Part shown: positions 9,300 through 21,111 of the stretch, one piece after another
Position numbering within the stretch: position 1 is the stretch's first letter
How the letters are laid out: every line of letters starts with the position of its first letter
From: Isoetes taiwanensis
Taxonomy: Eukaryota; Streptophyta; Lycopodiopsida; Isoetales; Isoetaceae
Assembly (NCBI GenBank): GCA_021234155.1
Contig: JAJEKV010000002.1
Coordinates: forward strand, 3,058,936 to 3,122,935
Direction: 5' to 3'
Length of the DNA stretch: 64,000 nucleotides
Notes under the pieces: generated by a model
Database searches by the model: none
Told to the model about the DNA's origin: nothing
What the model saw: the letters and a program-made list of their open reading frames with translations, nothing else
Program-made: the position numbers and the translations under genes

Positions 9300-11639
9300 G
9301 TGTATGAAAAAGAGTCATTCATGCAAGTGTACTAAAAAATGGTCCATAAATTCAGGTATTGTCCATAATTAATGAAATTGTGCTTTGATGTTACCTCAGA
9401 TTTTGGCACCACTATATTTTCTACTTCCAAGAAGCACTCAGGACTGCGAACAGGAGAATATTCTCATGTTTGTGGACCGAATATTTGGCCAAGTATTTTA
9501 TAAGGTACTGCTAAACTTACCATGTGATAGCATTTTGCAATGTGAATTCTACATAATACTAAACAATAGCTTACCAACCAGTAGAGTCACAATAGCAGCG
9601 GAAGAAAACATAATGGAATCATACATTTCCTTGAGCAATGCTGTAGTTCAGTCATTTTTAAGTCTTTTTATGTAAGCTTACAGAGAAACAGGGATTCAAC
9701 AATGTGTTGCTGTGAAGGCAAAACAAGCTACAAATCCAACGAACTATAGATGTTTGGCAAAATGCACTATAAAATAACAAAATTTTGTTTCATTTTTAGA
9801 CACTGCATTCAATAGATCTTCAGATTGATTTAATTTAAGTGGGTTTATTATATTCTAATGCATCTATGTAGTAGGCTACTCAAATATCTGATTTTCAAGT
9901 ATAAGTTCTTTTGGATTCTGCAGAAGTCTCTTCATAAATATAATTACGAAAATGTTGCTCTGTTCATAGACAGCGTATGTTTATGGTTTAGCATCCATGT
10001 CAGTTTAGTAGACATGTCTGGATATTATTGTAGACTGCGAATAAACATGCCTTTGTATGCAGGTCCATAATTAAATTGATACTTGGGATAAATAGTTTGG
10101 GCTGGCGCTGTTACAACACATTTGTTGCCCAAAGTTTGTTATTTCTTTTTTCAAAATATGTTGTTTATCAGATATTTTACCCCTGTATTTTGAAAGCCAC
10201 AAATCCTAATCCTGCCAAGATGATGAAACGAGCAGGTGCATTCATTTAAGTCCCCTTACAAGCTTATCAGACTGGCATAATATGAATGGTGAGGCATGGC
10301 AGGTCCACAGTTGTACTACTTTATATCTAAGTGCTCTTGGTGAAGATGAGGATGTGAGAAGTAATATAGGGTGCATATGTTTGATACATGGTTGCAATGT
10401 TGTGTGCTTCACAAATTTTTTTAGGTACATAGAAAAATAGTTCAAAACTTTGCATATGTAATATGTTCTGTTAGAGGATGGTGCAGAACGATTTGAATGC
10501 TATTGGCCTGTGATATTTGGTGCAGGTATGGCCTTGATTTTTTTGGCTTGCAGACCTAGATGTTCCCTTAATTGTTTCTTACTAAGTGAAGTAATATCAT
10601 GTGCACACACAGTAGCAATTCAGTGCAGGCTTTGAATGCTTTACTAAGGCAATATATACTCCTACATATGCAAAAATTCAAATCATAAATATGCTGCAGA
10701 TATTTATTGTGATTTGTGAGGCATTTGTTTCCACAGTCTGGAAATCATTTGGACATACTTTGACTGATGGCAATCATTTGGACATACTACAATTGATGTC
10801 CTCTAGGATGCTATTTTTAAGTGTGATTCTATCCTAGCTATACATGCAGGTTGCAACAGCATTAAGCAGTTAAGATCTAGCATTTGTATAATTTGTTTCT
10901 TTTTTCTTAATAACATATGCAGAAGAGATTGAAGCCTTAGAGTAACACATATCAAAATCAGTCATCGCATATGGCATCAAAATATATAGAGCAATGAAGT
11001 ACCTATCAAGGTTCTATAAGGGCGTTTTGGAAGCAAGCACGATTATCATATAGTAATCTTTGGCATGTTAAATACGATTACGATGTTGTTTTGCTCCCGT
11101 GGCCAACATAATATTTGAATGAGCCAAATTTCCAAATGGGGCTTCTCTCGCAACACTTGCAATTGCATAAATGCTGAAAGGGATTTTTACGAGATGGTTC
11201 CATCAGGATGTTTGTTTGTTCTAATGATGGTAGTGATATTTGTGAAATCAAGGTGGCAAATTATTTTTGGATTATATTGTAAATACATGTATTTAGTATT
11301 TGTTGAACTACTGAGTTGTATTACATGTTAGGATTGCTAGGTTCACATGAGTATTTGCACTATTTATTTTTCAAAAGGCTCTTGCTAGCACGATGAAGTA
11401 AACTTGGCCTCATATGCACGAACATTGTAAAAGCAAAATAACACTTTTTGCTAAACCTCATACTTCAAGCCCGAGGACATCCCGAGCAACGCCATTTAGC
11501 TCAAGCAAGGCCCAAGCAAAATACCACACTCCCATAAAATGTCATACGGCTGACCAACGCTCAACCAAAGCAACGATGGGCGAACTGCAAATTCAAGGTT
11601 AAAGATACCAATAAACAACAACTTGCAGTATTTCAAAGC
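9300..11639. other. AT-rich intergenic region, nothing recognised
   Basis: About 2.3 kb with only short ORFs and no motif I recognise. Composition is AT-rich with long T and A runs. I see no clear repeat, RNA gene or splice-supported exon. Confidence 0.5.
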
Positions 11640-11915
11640 AGTGTGAGATGGCAAAGTTGATAAGAGCAACTCGCATGATTATATGGGATGAGGCCCCAAT
11701 GATGCATAAACATGTTTATGAAGCACTGAGATAGAACACTCTATCACGTGATGTCATTATTAGGGGGGGTTCATTGTTGTCTCGAGAGGAGATTTTTGCC
11801 AGGTTCCACAAGGAAATCGACCCAAATTGTGGATGCTCCCTTGAAGTACTCATACACACGGGATCATGTTGAGGAACATAAGGTCACCATAAAGATGCGT
11901 GTACTGAACAATTAA
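11640..11915 (+). pseudogene. Helitron helicase fragment (copy of the 18.3-18.6 kb region)
   Basis: The plus strand reads KLIRATRMIIWDEAPMMHKH, then after disruption segments matching the helicase stretch around RGDFRQLPP and WDHIEEHK. It is plainly homologous at nucleotide level to the reverse complement of about 18350-18630 (the Pif1-type helicase of the Helitron), with scattered substitutions, small deletions and stops. Only about 275 bases remain. About 250 bases further on, in the same orientation, lies a hevein-like gene copy, reproducing the order seen at 17.15-18.6 kb. Confidence 0.75.
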
Positions 11916-12169
11916 GAAAATCGAAAGTTGCACATATGGACGTTAAAGGTCGAGCAAAAACACATCCCCGAACATTAGCCTGGCAATGTCGGACACCCAT
12001 TTACTAGTACTCGTTTTTAAAATTAGGAAACAAATATAACACACATAGTACACGTGAGATTGTTAAAAAGATGGCGGCAGTCTAGCATTTTAGGCTTTCT
12101 ACTGCTTGTAAATATAGAGGGGCTAAGGATGTGGTCTAACTTACAAACAAATTGTGGGAAGAAGGAAAG

Positions 12170-12438
12170 ATGGTGCCCAAGCTTGTTGCAGCAGCATTGT
12201 TGATAACTTTTTTTTTAGTGATATTTATCGTGAATTAACCAATGGTTCTCAATGCCCATGGCGACTGTGCAGCTGGACCTTGCTGCGGCTGGCAGTACAA
12301 TGATGAAACTTGCGATGGGAGCCCCTTGAAAACTACTTTAGTGGTTATGGCTATTGTGGCACATCTGTTACCAATTGTTGTAGTACTCAAGGTTGCCAAT
12401 CCGGTTGCTGGACAGATGTCTTGCAATGTCTCTTTTAA
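12170..12438 (+). pseudogene. Hevein-like chitin-binding peptide pseudogene
   Basis: Hevein-like proteins are small secreted lectins with a disulphide-rich chitin-binding (CBM18) domain. The sequence opens with a signal-peptide-like MVPKLVAAALLITFFLVIF, hits an in-frame TAA just after it, and then gives AAGPCCGWQYNDETC. After a frameshift it continues as SGYGYCGTSVTNCCSTQGCQSGCW. The Cys spacing and the YGYCG...NCC...GCQSGC pattern are typical of hevein domains. The stop and the frameshift near 12325 make it a pseudogene. The domain is uninterrupted by an intron, unlike the copy at 17.2 kb, which has a splice-donor-like sequence after NCC-equivalent Cys-Cys. Upstream sequence from about 12000 also matches the 17.2-kb copy's promoter region. 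Confidence 0.75.
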
Positions 12439-12689
12439 ACTAATAATATTAGCCCAATGTGGCTATCAAGGTTGCAAAATAATATTAGCCCAGTTGCAGA
12501 AGTATTAACCCCAGATGATGCACTAAAAAAAAAACTGTAGAAAACATGTGAGTGTACGGAGGGTTTCTTGGGTTAAAATCGTACGTATAAGTATAGGGAG
12601 GGTTTTGCTTGAATTTTATATCACTAATATATTCTTAGATATATCATGCGTCCCATGATATAATGTCCCTTTAATTTTTTTTTTTTTTT

Positions 12690-14275
12690 TTTGAAGGAAG
12701 GAAGGAAGGAAGGAAGTTTATTTTAACGTCCACGGAGGCCAGAGGCCTATGAGACGGTACATGCAGAGAACAGGCAAAGAAGCCAAAAAACCCAACACCA
12801 AAAACAAACAATGTAACTGTACAGTAGAACCCTACTACCGGGATGAAAAAACCCCCACTTGGGAGGAAAAACCCTAACAGTAGGCTCTCAAATACCATGC
12901 CCCCGAAGAGCAAGTCTGACGGCCGAAATCTGCAGGATGTAAGCTCCTAGTCGCGCTACCATAGGTGATGCGAGTAACTGATGTAGCGGCGTGTCAGAGC
13001 ATCTAAGATCGATGTGCCTTTGCTCGGACCCGGGCATATCTTTGGGCACTGGCTGGAGGGCATGGTACTCATCCTCTATCACGCGTGCATCTCACAACAC
13101 CGACATATCCTCTCCTCCCCGGGGATCCCAGTGCCGCCATTCACCCCCAAATACTGTTTCAATTCTCGAGGTAATGGGAACCGTCCTTATGGCAGCAATA
13201 GCTCTCCGCTTCTTCCACAGATGTGTGCTTTCAAGTACCGATGGGGTCCATGCTCAAGGCCGGGATTAATCTGAACGTGATAGTGCTCTGTCTTGGGCTT
13301 TGCAAGAGTAGAGGCATCCCACAGGGTGGCAGCATAGCCCGCATCCAATTGCCCATTCTGCGCATCGAATGCGGTGCCACCATCCGTTGGTAATCCATAG
13401 ACCACCTCCTAAACCATCCCTTACGATTGCTCGTAAGCATACCCTCTTCACCATGGGGCCCCCATTAACAACACAAACAGGGGGCAAGCGATGCTCATCC
13501 ATCCCATCCACCTTATGGAAGCAAGTAAGATGCTCACAAGATAGCGAATGTCAGAAAGGCGGAACCCCGCCTCATACAACAAAATCGATACTGATGCGGT
13601 GTCCTTCACTCCCAAGCTATATGTCAAGAAAGCTTTTCGCACCCTTTCCAACCTATCCCACGTGTTTTGCTAACTGGCGGGCCCCAAACCTCCACCCCAT
13701 ATAGCAAGACCTCGACCAAAGCCCCTAAAGAGGTGTGCTCTCCTCGCCCGGGCCACAGAGATCTATCCGCAACACGCTGTTTTGCATCATATATAAAGCC
13801 TTCCAGCCTGACCTCTCCTCTCCACACACTCATCCCACAAATGTTAGTAGTGAAATCAATTCCCGATACTTGAAGCTCCGCACCATCTCCACTTCCCGCC
13901 CCCCGTAATATAACTCCTGATAGGGTGTTGCGAGGACAGGATCGTGAGAAGCTTAGTTTTGTGCAAGTTCACCGCCATTCCCGTTGCCCCACGTAACCCA
14001 CCGAGGGCATCCAAATGCTGCTGCAGATACCACGCTGGCCGTATGGGCTAAAGCAAAGCTACATCATCCGCATATAGTAACTGGCTCACAGAGGTCGCCT
14101 CAGATAATTGCACCCCGGCTCCCCCATGGTGCTGCATCCACGTCTCCAAGCTATCAATGTACAACCCAAAAAGCGTTGGAGACAACGGGCAGCCCTGCTT
14201 AACTCCCATAGTGCTAGCTACCCGCCGATCTTCATAAGGCAGTGCAGCATAAATCCCATCATACGAAAGCCAAAA
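12690..14275 (-). mobile_element. 5'-truncated LINE, with YADD and (GGAA)n tail
   Basis: Reverse-transcriptase sequence runs on the minus strand from about 14275. It contains GVKQGCPLSPTLFGLYID near 14200 and QLLYADDVAL near 14080, the catalytic YADD of non-LTR retrotransposons. Next come VLLYGVEVWGPP near 13690 and a C-terminal stretch with IEDEYHAL near 13075. The 3' end at 12690-12900 is the conserved LINE tail, then GAAGG repeats and a T-run on the plus strand. Frames are broken throughout and the 5' half (endonuclease) is missing, so it is dead. Related copies lie at 38.96-41.4 kb and 46.05-47.27 kb. Confidence 0.8.
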
Positions 14276-15909
14276 AGTTTATTATTAGAAATAAGAAGTA
14301 CAAATTTACATGTCTCATCTAACTGTATAAGCACAAAAAGATGCCATAGGAGCACGAGCCTGGAGCACAATGTACTTACTCCAGAATAGGAGACTAACAA
14401 TAAGAATCAATTTGAAGATACTAAATCCAAATACGTTTCGTCATTTCTGACTCAAGGAGAAACACTCGTAAGCCATCAGTAACTTTTTTTGAACACTGTG
14501 TGCAGATGAATAAATGCCCTAAAAAACGTGGCGTCTGCGATGCTCCCATGTTGACCACAGGATCCAACCAGAACCAAGATGGAATGCCATCTGTTTAGCT
14601 TGGGGCCATGCATTGGGATAGGACGCCAAGAGGATGCATTAGCAGTCCAACGCACTATTAAACAAATCTTGTAGCCAGTACTACGTCGGCTAAACACCTC
14701 CACAACAAGCCATTAGGAAATGATTTTGGATTTTGGCTGGATTTTCACGCGAATGGTGGTACATTATAGATTTGAGTCTCCAACTACTTTGAGCTCATGG
14801 GCCGGACAAATTCTCCCTCCAATTCACTTATTCTCTCTCTATCAAGAAATTCATGGCAGCCATGATACCGGCTTGGAGGCAATCATATGTTTAACATTGG
14901 ATTTTCAGCTAGATGAATTCCAATGCACTGATCCAGGGATCTCACTGAAACTCAGGAGATATCACGTGATGATCCAGATTCCTCTACAATTACAAGTAGT
15001 TGAAGAAGAAGATCTTTTTTTTTTTTTTTAAGGACAACAAGCTTTATTTGCCAATCAAAATTATAACAATATAAAATGCAAGACAGAATTATAACCCCAG
15101 ATAAACTGATCCAACTGAGCACAACTATCTGTCTGTGCATAAGAATGAATCTAAAGGTAAGTATGCCAAATTAGTACTTTCTTCTCTTGATCAAGAGAAG
15201 AACAATTATAAGTCATAACAATTTTATCTTGTGTCCACTGAAGAAGAATCCCATCTGCAGTATCCGTGCCCTTAAAGATAAATAGTCTCCTTCTCTTTCA
15301 GATCGACCAAGAAGATCTTAGCAGCAAATGCAGGGAAGAAATAGCCAAGCTTACAGTTGATTAATTCAACAAGCTTACCAAGAAGCATTCAACTGAAATC
15401 AAGGCGAATGTGATGAAGAGGGTCGTTCATCACCACAATATGGAAATATCAGAACCTGTATTTTTGTCAAATCTAGAAGAATGCAAGGCAGCAGGTGTGC
15501 TATTCAACAATTTAAAAAAGACAATGGTAGCCACAAAAAGCCAAACAAACCATGGTATTTGGCGAGCAAGAACCTCGACACTGATGATGGCTTCGTCCAT
15601 AAAATTGAGATCCAATTCAACTATGGCAGAGCTCTTAGGTTCTTCTCTATCTTAATTGCATGCCTATTCTTTTCTATGCTTTTAAGCGCTTGAATCTACT
15701 GAATGATGCTGGCTGGGAGAGATTCATTGAATAATGTGCAATCTTTCTTATGATAGGTTCCACAAGGGCAACAATTGCAACTGCTGCATTAAGGAAGTCG
15801 GAAGCTGTCCTTGGAAATGGTCCATGGTTTAACTTTTAAAGGAAGTTGAGGCGTGATTCTCTCACTCCTGCTTGCAAGCAAAGAATTACAAAATTCTGGA
15901 AAGAGAATA
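14276..15909. other. Non-coding stretch with a poly-T tract and weak exon-like signals
   Basis: A 15-base T-run at about 15015 followed by AGCTTTATTT-type sequence looks like the reversed 3' end of a retroelement. Around 15300-15650 several short in-frame stretches occur, for example SSKCREEIAKL and MKRVVHHHNMEISEPVFL. I cannot assign them to a family. No confident gene. Confidence 0.35.
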
Positions 15910-16045
15910 GCAGAGTCTCTCCTTGCTGGGGGTTTTTTAATCCGGATAGTAATCCGCTTGCTGCGCTTTTGTATTGGGTCCCATAGACCAATTGGTCTCC
16001 GTGGACGATAAAAATACCTTCCTTCCTTCCTTTCTTCCTTCCTTG
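15910..16045 (+). repeat. LINE 3' tail with TTCC-type microsatellite
   Basis: This short piece carries a GGGTTTTTTAATCC-like block, a GGTCCCATAGACCAATTGGT block and CTCCGTGGACG. It ends in CTTCCTTCC repeats, exactly the order seen at the 3' ends of the longer LINEs. No coding part remains, so it is an extremely 5'-truncated insertion. Confidence 0.75.
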
Positions 16046-16179
16046 CGAGAAGGATGTTGTGAACTCTGTTGGAGACTTAGACTTTCGAATTTCTTATCCC
16101 TTGCGCCTTATGGAGGTCACATAGATATTTAGTTTCCATACAAAAACTCCTTGCCTTCCTTACATAAATATTTTCAACC

Positions 16180-16570
16180 ACAAAACCACTATTGAGCTGC
16201 AGCTTTTTCAACAATACAAAAAGGCACACCCTGAACATCGTGTTTGCTTAAAGTCATTTGAAAAGTTGAAGCCTCTTTTTGTCAAGAAAGTATCCGAAAC
16301 GGAAACCTATTATTGCATATACCTAATGAAGTTGGAGTATTCCAGAGTAGTTCTAAATACTTCAAGATCCGTGAGAACTAGATAATATGGTGATGATTGC
16401 AAGTGCTCTTGTGAGGTTTGTGGATCTGCTAATAAGTGCATGGTCAGCCAACACACATAGGACTCAAGCAACCAACTCTAGAGGGTTGTGGTTTGCAACA
16501 AGAACGAGGGTGAAGAATGGTATAAACACGACTGTTTGATGTAAAAATGTCAAAGCTGTGGCATATAGAG
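16180..16570 (+). pseudogene. Cys-containing uncharacterised protein remnant
   Basis: One open stretch (about 16189-16383) reads QQYKKAHPEHRVCLKSFEKL and continues KPLFVKKVSETETYYCIY. The pattern HPExxV...FxxLKPxFV...CxxY resembles an N-terminal module I associate with DUF7869-type plant proteins, though I am not certain. After a stop, Cys-rich pieces follow (CKCSCEVCGSANKCMVSQ), then sequence interrupted by a LINE tail at 16583. A possible continuation, ENLEFLLEWKMFEK, lies beyond the insertion at about 16770-16820. Function is unknown. Confidence 0.4.
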
Positions 16571-16582
16571 TCTTCATATATG

Positions 16583-16746
16583 TCCAATAGAATAGAATAG
16601 AATAGTTTTTTTAACGTCCACGGAGACCAATAGGTCATGGGGCCCATACAATGGGCTAGTACAATCATTACTACTAGGATTAAAAAACCCCTGCCTCGAA
16701 AGGTTTTCAAGGGAAAAACCTTTGCAGTAATGATGATACTAGACAA
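16583..16746 (-). repeat. LINE 3' tail with AATAG-type microsatellite
   Basis: In plus-strand order: AATAG repeats, then CGTCCACGGAGACCAATAGG, a GGGCCCATACAATGGGC block, ACTAGGATTAAAAAACCCC, and a TTTTCAAGGGAAAAACC block. This is the reverse complement of the conserved 3' end found at 38.96 and 47.1 kb. It is inserted in a small gene remnant. Confidence 0.8.
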
Positions 16747-16935
16747 GCTTAGATAATGATAAGAGAAAGAGAAAACCTTGAGTTCTTGCTGGAATGGAAA
16801 ATGTTTGAAAAGGTAAAACTCTCTTTAAATGCATGCCGTAGAGTGCTAAGATGTATGTTATCACCTGCTGATGTATGCTTTCTGCTTTCAACTTGTACTA
16901 ATCTTATGTTTTACCTGCTGCAGACCTTGCTCTAG

Positions 16936-17133
16936 ATTCCAGTAGGGACAGGTGATGCTAGTAGAGTTGCAGACTGTATTATTAAGAAAGTACCAAGTGA
17001 TAGTAGAAAGAAAAGAGCTAATGCCACTAAGAAGGAAAACAAAAGGAAGAAAGCTAAGGCAGCTGGTGGAACACGGTCTAAAAGTATAGTAGGAGAAGAG
17101 ATCTCGACTGGCAAGGGTAAAAAAAAGAATTAA
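16936..17133 (+). pseudogene. Possible last exon of a Lys-rich protein
   Basis: An open frame of 66 codons, including the stop, begins directly after an AG. It reads IPVGTGDASRVADCIIKKV, then a strongly basic run (RKKRANATKKENKRKKAK), ending KGKKKN. The basic tail suggests a nuclear or nucleolar protein, but no family is recognised. Upstream exons were not found with confidence. It lies tail to tail with the hevein-like gene, only about 20 bases apart. It could be a fragment carried by a transposon. Confidence 0.3.
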
Positions 17134-17152
17134 AGGGAGTTCTTAGATTGTC

Positions 17153-17383
17153 TTACAAGCCAAATTGAAGATGACTTACACAACAATGCGCATAAGATGA
17201 GCCACAGTAGCCCCACATGCTGCAACAGTCCCCCCAAGGGCTTGCACCACAATTCTCATCGTTGTACTGCGAGCCGCAACAAGGTCCATTGTCACAATTG
17301 CCATAGGCATTGACAGCCACTAGCGAATTCATAATAAACACCACTGCAAGAAAAGTTATCACTGCAACAACCTTGGGCAGCAT
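17153..17383 (-). CDS. Hevein-like chitin-binding peptide, first exon or truncated gene
   Basis: A 76-residue minus-strand ORF. Residues 1-26 form a clear signal peptide (MLPKVVAVITFLAVVFI...VNA). The mature part carries CDNGPCCGSQYNDENC, CCSMWGYCG and HCC, the Cys and aromatic pattern of a hevein (CBM18) domain that binds chitin oligosaccharides outside the cell. A GTAAGT donor-like site at 17174-17179 follows the HCC pair, so the real exon may end at 17180. However, no second exon with the last Cys residues is visible before the neighbouring ORF. If read through, the peptide ends SHLQFGL at 17153. It lies directly downstream of the Helitron helicase in the same orientation. Confidence 0.6.
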   Translation of the reverse strand: MLPKVVAVITFLAVVFIMNSLVAVNAYGNCDNGPCCGSQYNDENCGASPWGDCCSMWGYCGSSYAHCCVSHLQFGL

Positions 17384-17724
17384 CTTTCCTTCTTCCTACA
17401 ATTCGTTTCTAAGTTAGACCCATCCTTAGCCCCTTTATATTCACAAAAGAGTAGAAAGCCTAAAATGTTAGACAACTAGTCTATAATGCATGGTCATCTT
17501 TCCAACAATCTCACATGTGTATTATGTGCTATGTTTGTTTCCAATTTAAAAAATGAGTATGTGGGCCACAAACGCCAAAAGCACATGGCAAGTTAAATAG
17601 TTAAATTCTCTCAATGCATAACACATGGGACGTCAACCCTTGTGTCACAAAAGTTTGTAGCTCTACACATTTAATAGTGAATCCGGCACTTCTTGTGTGC
17701 TTAAGATGATTCTCTATTGGAGAG

Positions 17725-19246
17725 CTAGACCAATTGTATGCGCTCAAACTGAAATGGGAGTTCTGCATTATTGGGCACCAAAGATATTCTAAATATGAAT
17801 ACTCTGCTTCCAATATTCTTTCCAGTGACAATCTCGGCATCTATAGCACGTCTTCCCAATGAACGTATAATGAGGCGAGTGCCATTGTAGAGTCCCTTAC
17901 GTGTAGAAATAGACCTCAATAACATGATAATCATGCCAACCTTCAAAGTTAATTGATGAGGAGGCATCCCACTCGGAGTTTGTGCATTCAAAAATTCGAT
18001 AGGATAGACCCCTGCGTCATTCTCATTAACAGCTCAATTAGCACTGTAATAATCATTAGGTGCAGCAGGCAACCACTCTGTCATCCTCTTGTTTACTTCA
18101 TCTACATCCTCATTCAGTGGCGTAAGTATATCCCTTTGCACCTAATAGGACACACTTCCATAATTCGTTGAAACATCAGGGAATGTCACGGCTAACAAGT
18201 CATTTAAGTCTTGCGACTTCACACAAATCTCTTATGGAAGACGCATCACGTCTGATCCAATATTGGGAAATGTGGTCTCAAGTCCATCTCCAACTCGTAA
18301 AAGATAATCTGCAAACGCCTTTTGCTCTTCCGCATCTCTTCCCACACTGTTCATTACTCGCATATTTACGTTCAGCTTATGTTCCTCGATATGATCCCAT
18401 ATGTAAGAGCATTTCAAGGAAGCATGCACAATTTGGGGGCGATTTCCTCGTGGAACCACAGGTGGAAGCTGGCGAAAATCTCCTCGCAAAACAACAATGA
18501 GTCCCCCAAACAATTTGTCACATGACATCACGTCATGGATGTTCTATCCAATGCCTCATAAACATATTTATGCATCATTGGGGCCTCATCCCATATAATC
18601 ATGCGAGTCGCTCTTATCAATTTTGCCAGCTCCGACTGCTTTGGAATATTGCAAGTTGACGTCTCATCTATGTTTATTGGTATCTTGAACCTTGAATGTG
18701 CAGTGTGCCCACCCTTCAATAAAGTGGACGCAATTCCTGAAGACGCAACTGCCAGTGCAATGATACCTTTGGCACGGACATAAGACAACATGGTGTTAAA
18801 CAGAAAACTCTTTCCGGAGCCGCCTGCACCCTGAACGAAAAACACCCTTCCTTTTTCTAACATCACGTGCTCATCAATCACACGGACGAAGATAATACGC
18901 TGGTCGTGATATAAGTTGTCCACATCTTTTTGCACATCTACCATATCTTCTTGAAACACCTCATCCCGAAATATCATATATGGATCTATTGCACGCTCAG
19001 GAAGAATGAAATCAAACTCCCTTAAGGATCGTCCGACAGAGTTCATATGTGATCTTCAATGTCTAGAAGTGCCATGTCCAAAAATTGATCACACATATTT
19101 ACACTTTGATCTTCTGCAACCCTTCGTGCCTCATGCAAGAATTCATCGCTCATAGAAAGCTTGACTTCTTCCCACAGTTGTAGTGGATTCGATGGTTCAC
19201 AATTTAAAAGGATCATGGCGAACATGTGCCGCAATTGTGGTGGCAT
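17725..19246 (-). pseudogene. Helitron Pif1-type helicase region
   Basis: Fragments in different frames give the helicase motifs. Walker A reads FFVQGAGGSGKSFLFNT. Then come VASSGIASTLLKGGHTAHS and Walker B as MIIWDEAPMMHK. Next are [20 protein letters not shown] and, further on, LTLKVGMIIMLLRSI, GLYNGTRLII and DAEIVTGKNIGSRVFI. The order is that of Helitron helicases. The C-terminal part after AELPFQFERIQ is missing. An unlinked fragment of the same helicase lies at 11.64-11.92 kb on the other strand. Confidence 0.85.
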
Positions 19247-20998
19247 GCCCTATGCTGCTGCTTCTTGAAGAGACTCAAGCCATTCTGTGCCATCTCGAAG
19301 CAACCCATGACGAATGCAAGCTTCTTTATATGTCGCACCCAACTCCCGTCAAAAGAGCGTAAATCTTCAAAACTAATTGCACTTGTCACGCGGGTCAACA
19401 GGAGTCGTAAATAGTATCGCTCTCCTTCTGAAGAATTAACAAAGTACATGCATCCAATAGTGGGAAACCTCTGGGTATTCTCTTTGACCTGCCATTTTCG
19501 ACTGGGTTTATCATAGGTAAATTTTTTAGGAAAATCATGGTAGAGCAATTGTGTAGCTCTGTCTCCAGATGCATTAAACTCAAAAAAAGCTGTCAACGGT
19601 GTTCCGTTATTCTTGCTCCTTATACTGTCCACGCTCATACCTTCTCGATAGTATACATCTTGTTGCATTGGAAGATGCACAACCAATCTAGTGACATGGG
19701 GAAACTGCTGTTGTATCTCATATGAGAGGATTCTCCATGATGCCTCAGAAGATGAGAAATAGCGTGCATTCAAGAATTGCTCAATCTCATCATGGTTTAT
19801 GGTGGATGTGGATGCACCATCACTCGCCGTTTCTAAGTTCACATTGATCATATCAGGCCCTTTGTAGACGTACTTGTACAAATATTTAACAGCCTTTAAA
19901 ACAGCACATACCTCAACATTGATATAGCACTTGAAGTACGATGTCAACCAGGGATTATATGGCACGACCCATCTGTTGTCTAAATCTATATCCCCTTTTT
20001 TAACCTTTCGGCCGTCATCCCTTCTTCGGTACAATGGATATCCATCAACAACTGTCGTCTCATCTGAAAATGCACGTGGATAACATTTTGTACACTTACC
20101 ATCCTGCATGCATGGACTATTCGGATATCCAGTACCACATGGCCCATGCATCATATTACGGGTGACTATATCGTACAATTCAGGATACACGTCTTTGTCT
20201 GGTATTTCAGCACAAATAATTTGATCAATCTCTTTGGCTGTGAAGGGCTTGTCTGCCTGATCCAGCATAGTCAACAAATGTACATGTGGCAAGCCTCTCT
20301 TCTGGAACTCAATAACATAGACTTTTGCGATTATGCGGCCGAGTATACCATGATTAGTTATCAAATCTACCAATTCCTTTACTTTCATATGGAATACTCT
20401 AGCCATTAACTCTGGTCGATCACTTGGTGATTGGCCATATAATAATTCCCTCCTAATCTCTTCCCAATTTGCATTGGCAGTCATGGTTATAAAGAGGTCT
20501 GGCCTGCCAAGTTCGCGAACAATAGACATGGCATCTTGGTACCGTTGGGTCATGTATCTTGGACCTCCTACATGTGAGGATGGTAATACAATTTTTCGGC
20601 CAACAGAACCTGCATCATCTCCTTCAAAGTCCATAATACCCTTGCAACATGTCTTTTCGAATAGTGTGGTGGTTCAACGTAATAAATTGTAGCCTTTCTT
20701 GTTCCATCTTTGCAAACATATCACATATGTATTCTTGAAACAACCGACCAGCCATGTGAAGGGGAGATACATGTCCATGACGCGTGAATAGGTGATATCT
20801 ATAGTACTCCATAATAGTTACTTGTTTTGCACCACTCTGTCCATGAGGTATTTTAAAATGCCATCCGTCTGTATCGATGCCTTTGTTGAAATTCAGTCCA
20901 ATAAATCCATTGCTCCTTTCACACGTAGACACAACATCAAGTTTCGGCCAATCAAAAGAGTAGCACTTAAGTATATGATTGACAATGACAAACATTAA
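19213..20998 (-). pseudogene. Helitron Rep (HUH endonuclease) region
   Basis: Two ORFs joined by a one-base frameshift near 20637 encode the Helitron-like N-terminal domain. The upstream ORF has HGHVSPLHMAGRLFQEYI. The 473-residue ORF has GGPRYMTQRYQDAM, GRPDLFITMTANANW, the metal-binding HUH motif as GLPHVHLLTML, an HGPCG...NSPCM Cys region, and the catalytic tyrosine pair as YLYKYVYKGPD. In known Helitrons the two tyrosines nick and join single strands during rolling-circle transposition. The catalytic residues are intact despite the broken frame, suggesting fairly recent decay. Confidence 0.85.
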
Positions 20999-21111
20999 CC
21001 CGACAACATGGCGTCAAATATACAAAACATTGCAATGAATGCCACATATGATATGCAATCTGGTAAGCTAGTTACCTTATTGTAAAGCATGAAACACCAA
21101 TATGATCAAAC

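Larger units (their letters stand above)
17720..20998 (-). mobile_element. Degenerate Helitron (Rep plus Pif1-type helicase)
   Basis: The minus strand carries both halves of a Helitron transposase in order. These are a HUH-type Rep nuclease domain (about 19.3-21.0 kb) and a Pif1-family 5'-3' helicase (17.7-19.05 kb). Frames change near 20637, 19250, 19045 and 18530, with extra stops, so it is inactive. The helicase lacks its C-terminal motifs (the NKSQGQT-type region) and stops matching near 17720. I did not find the canonical 5'-TC start or the CTRR terminus with a hairpin. The hevein-like gene follows 0.3 kb downstream in the same orientation. Confidence 0.85.

Noticed and set aside
15300-15655. 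SSKCREEIAKL stretch as a GLG1-type Cys-rich repeat
   Set aside because: A single short match with a nearby stop and no further repeats.
15985-16045. TTCC and CTATT repeats as telomere-like or simple independent microsatellites
   Set aside because: They always follow the conserved LINE 3' block and are better explained as LINE tails.
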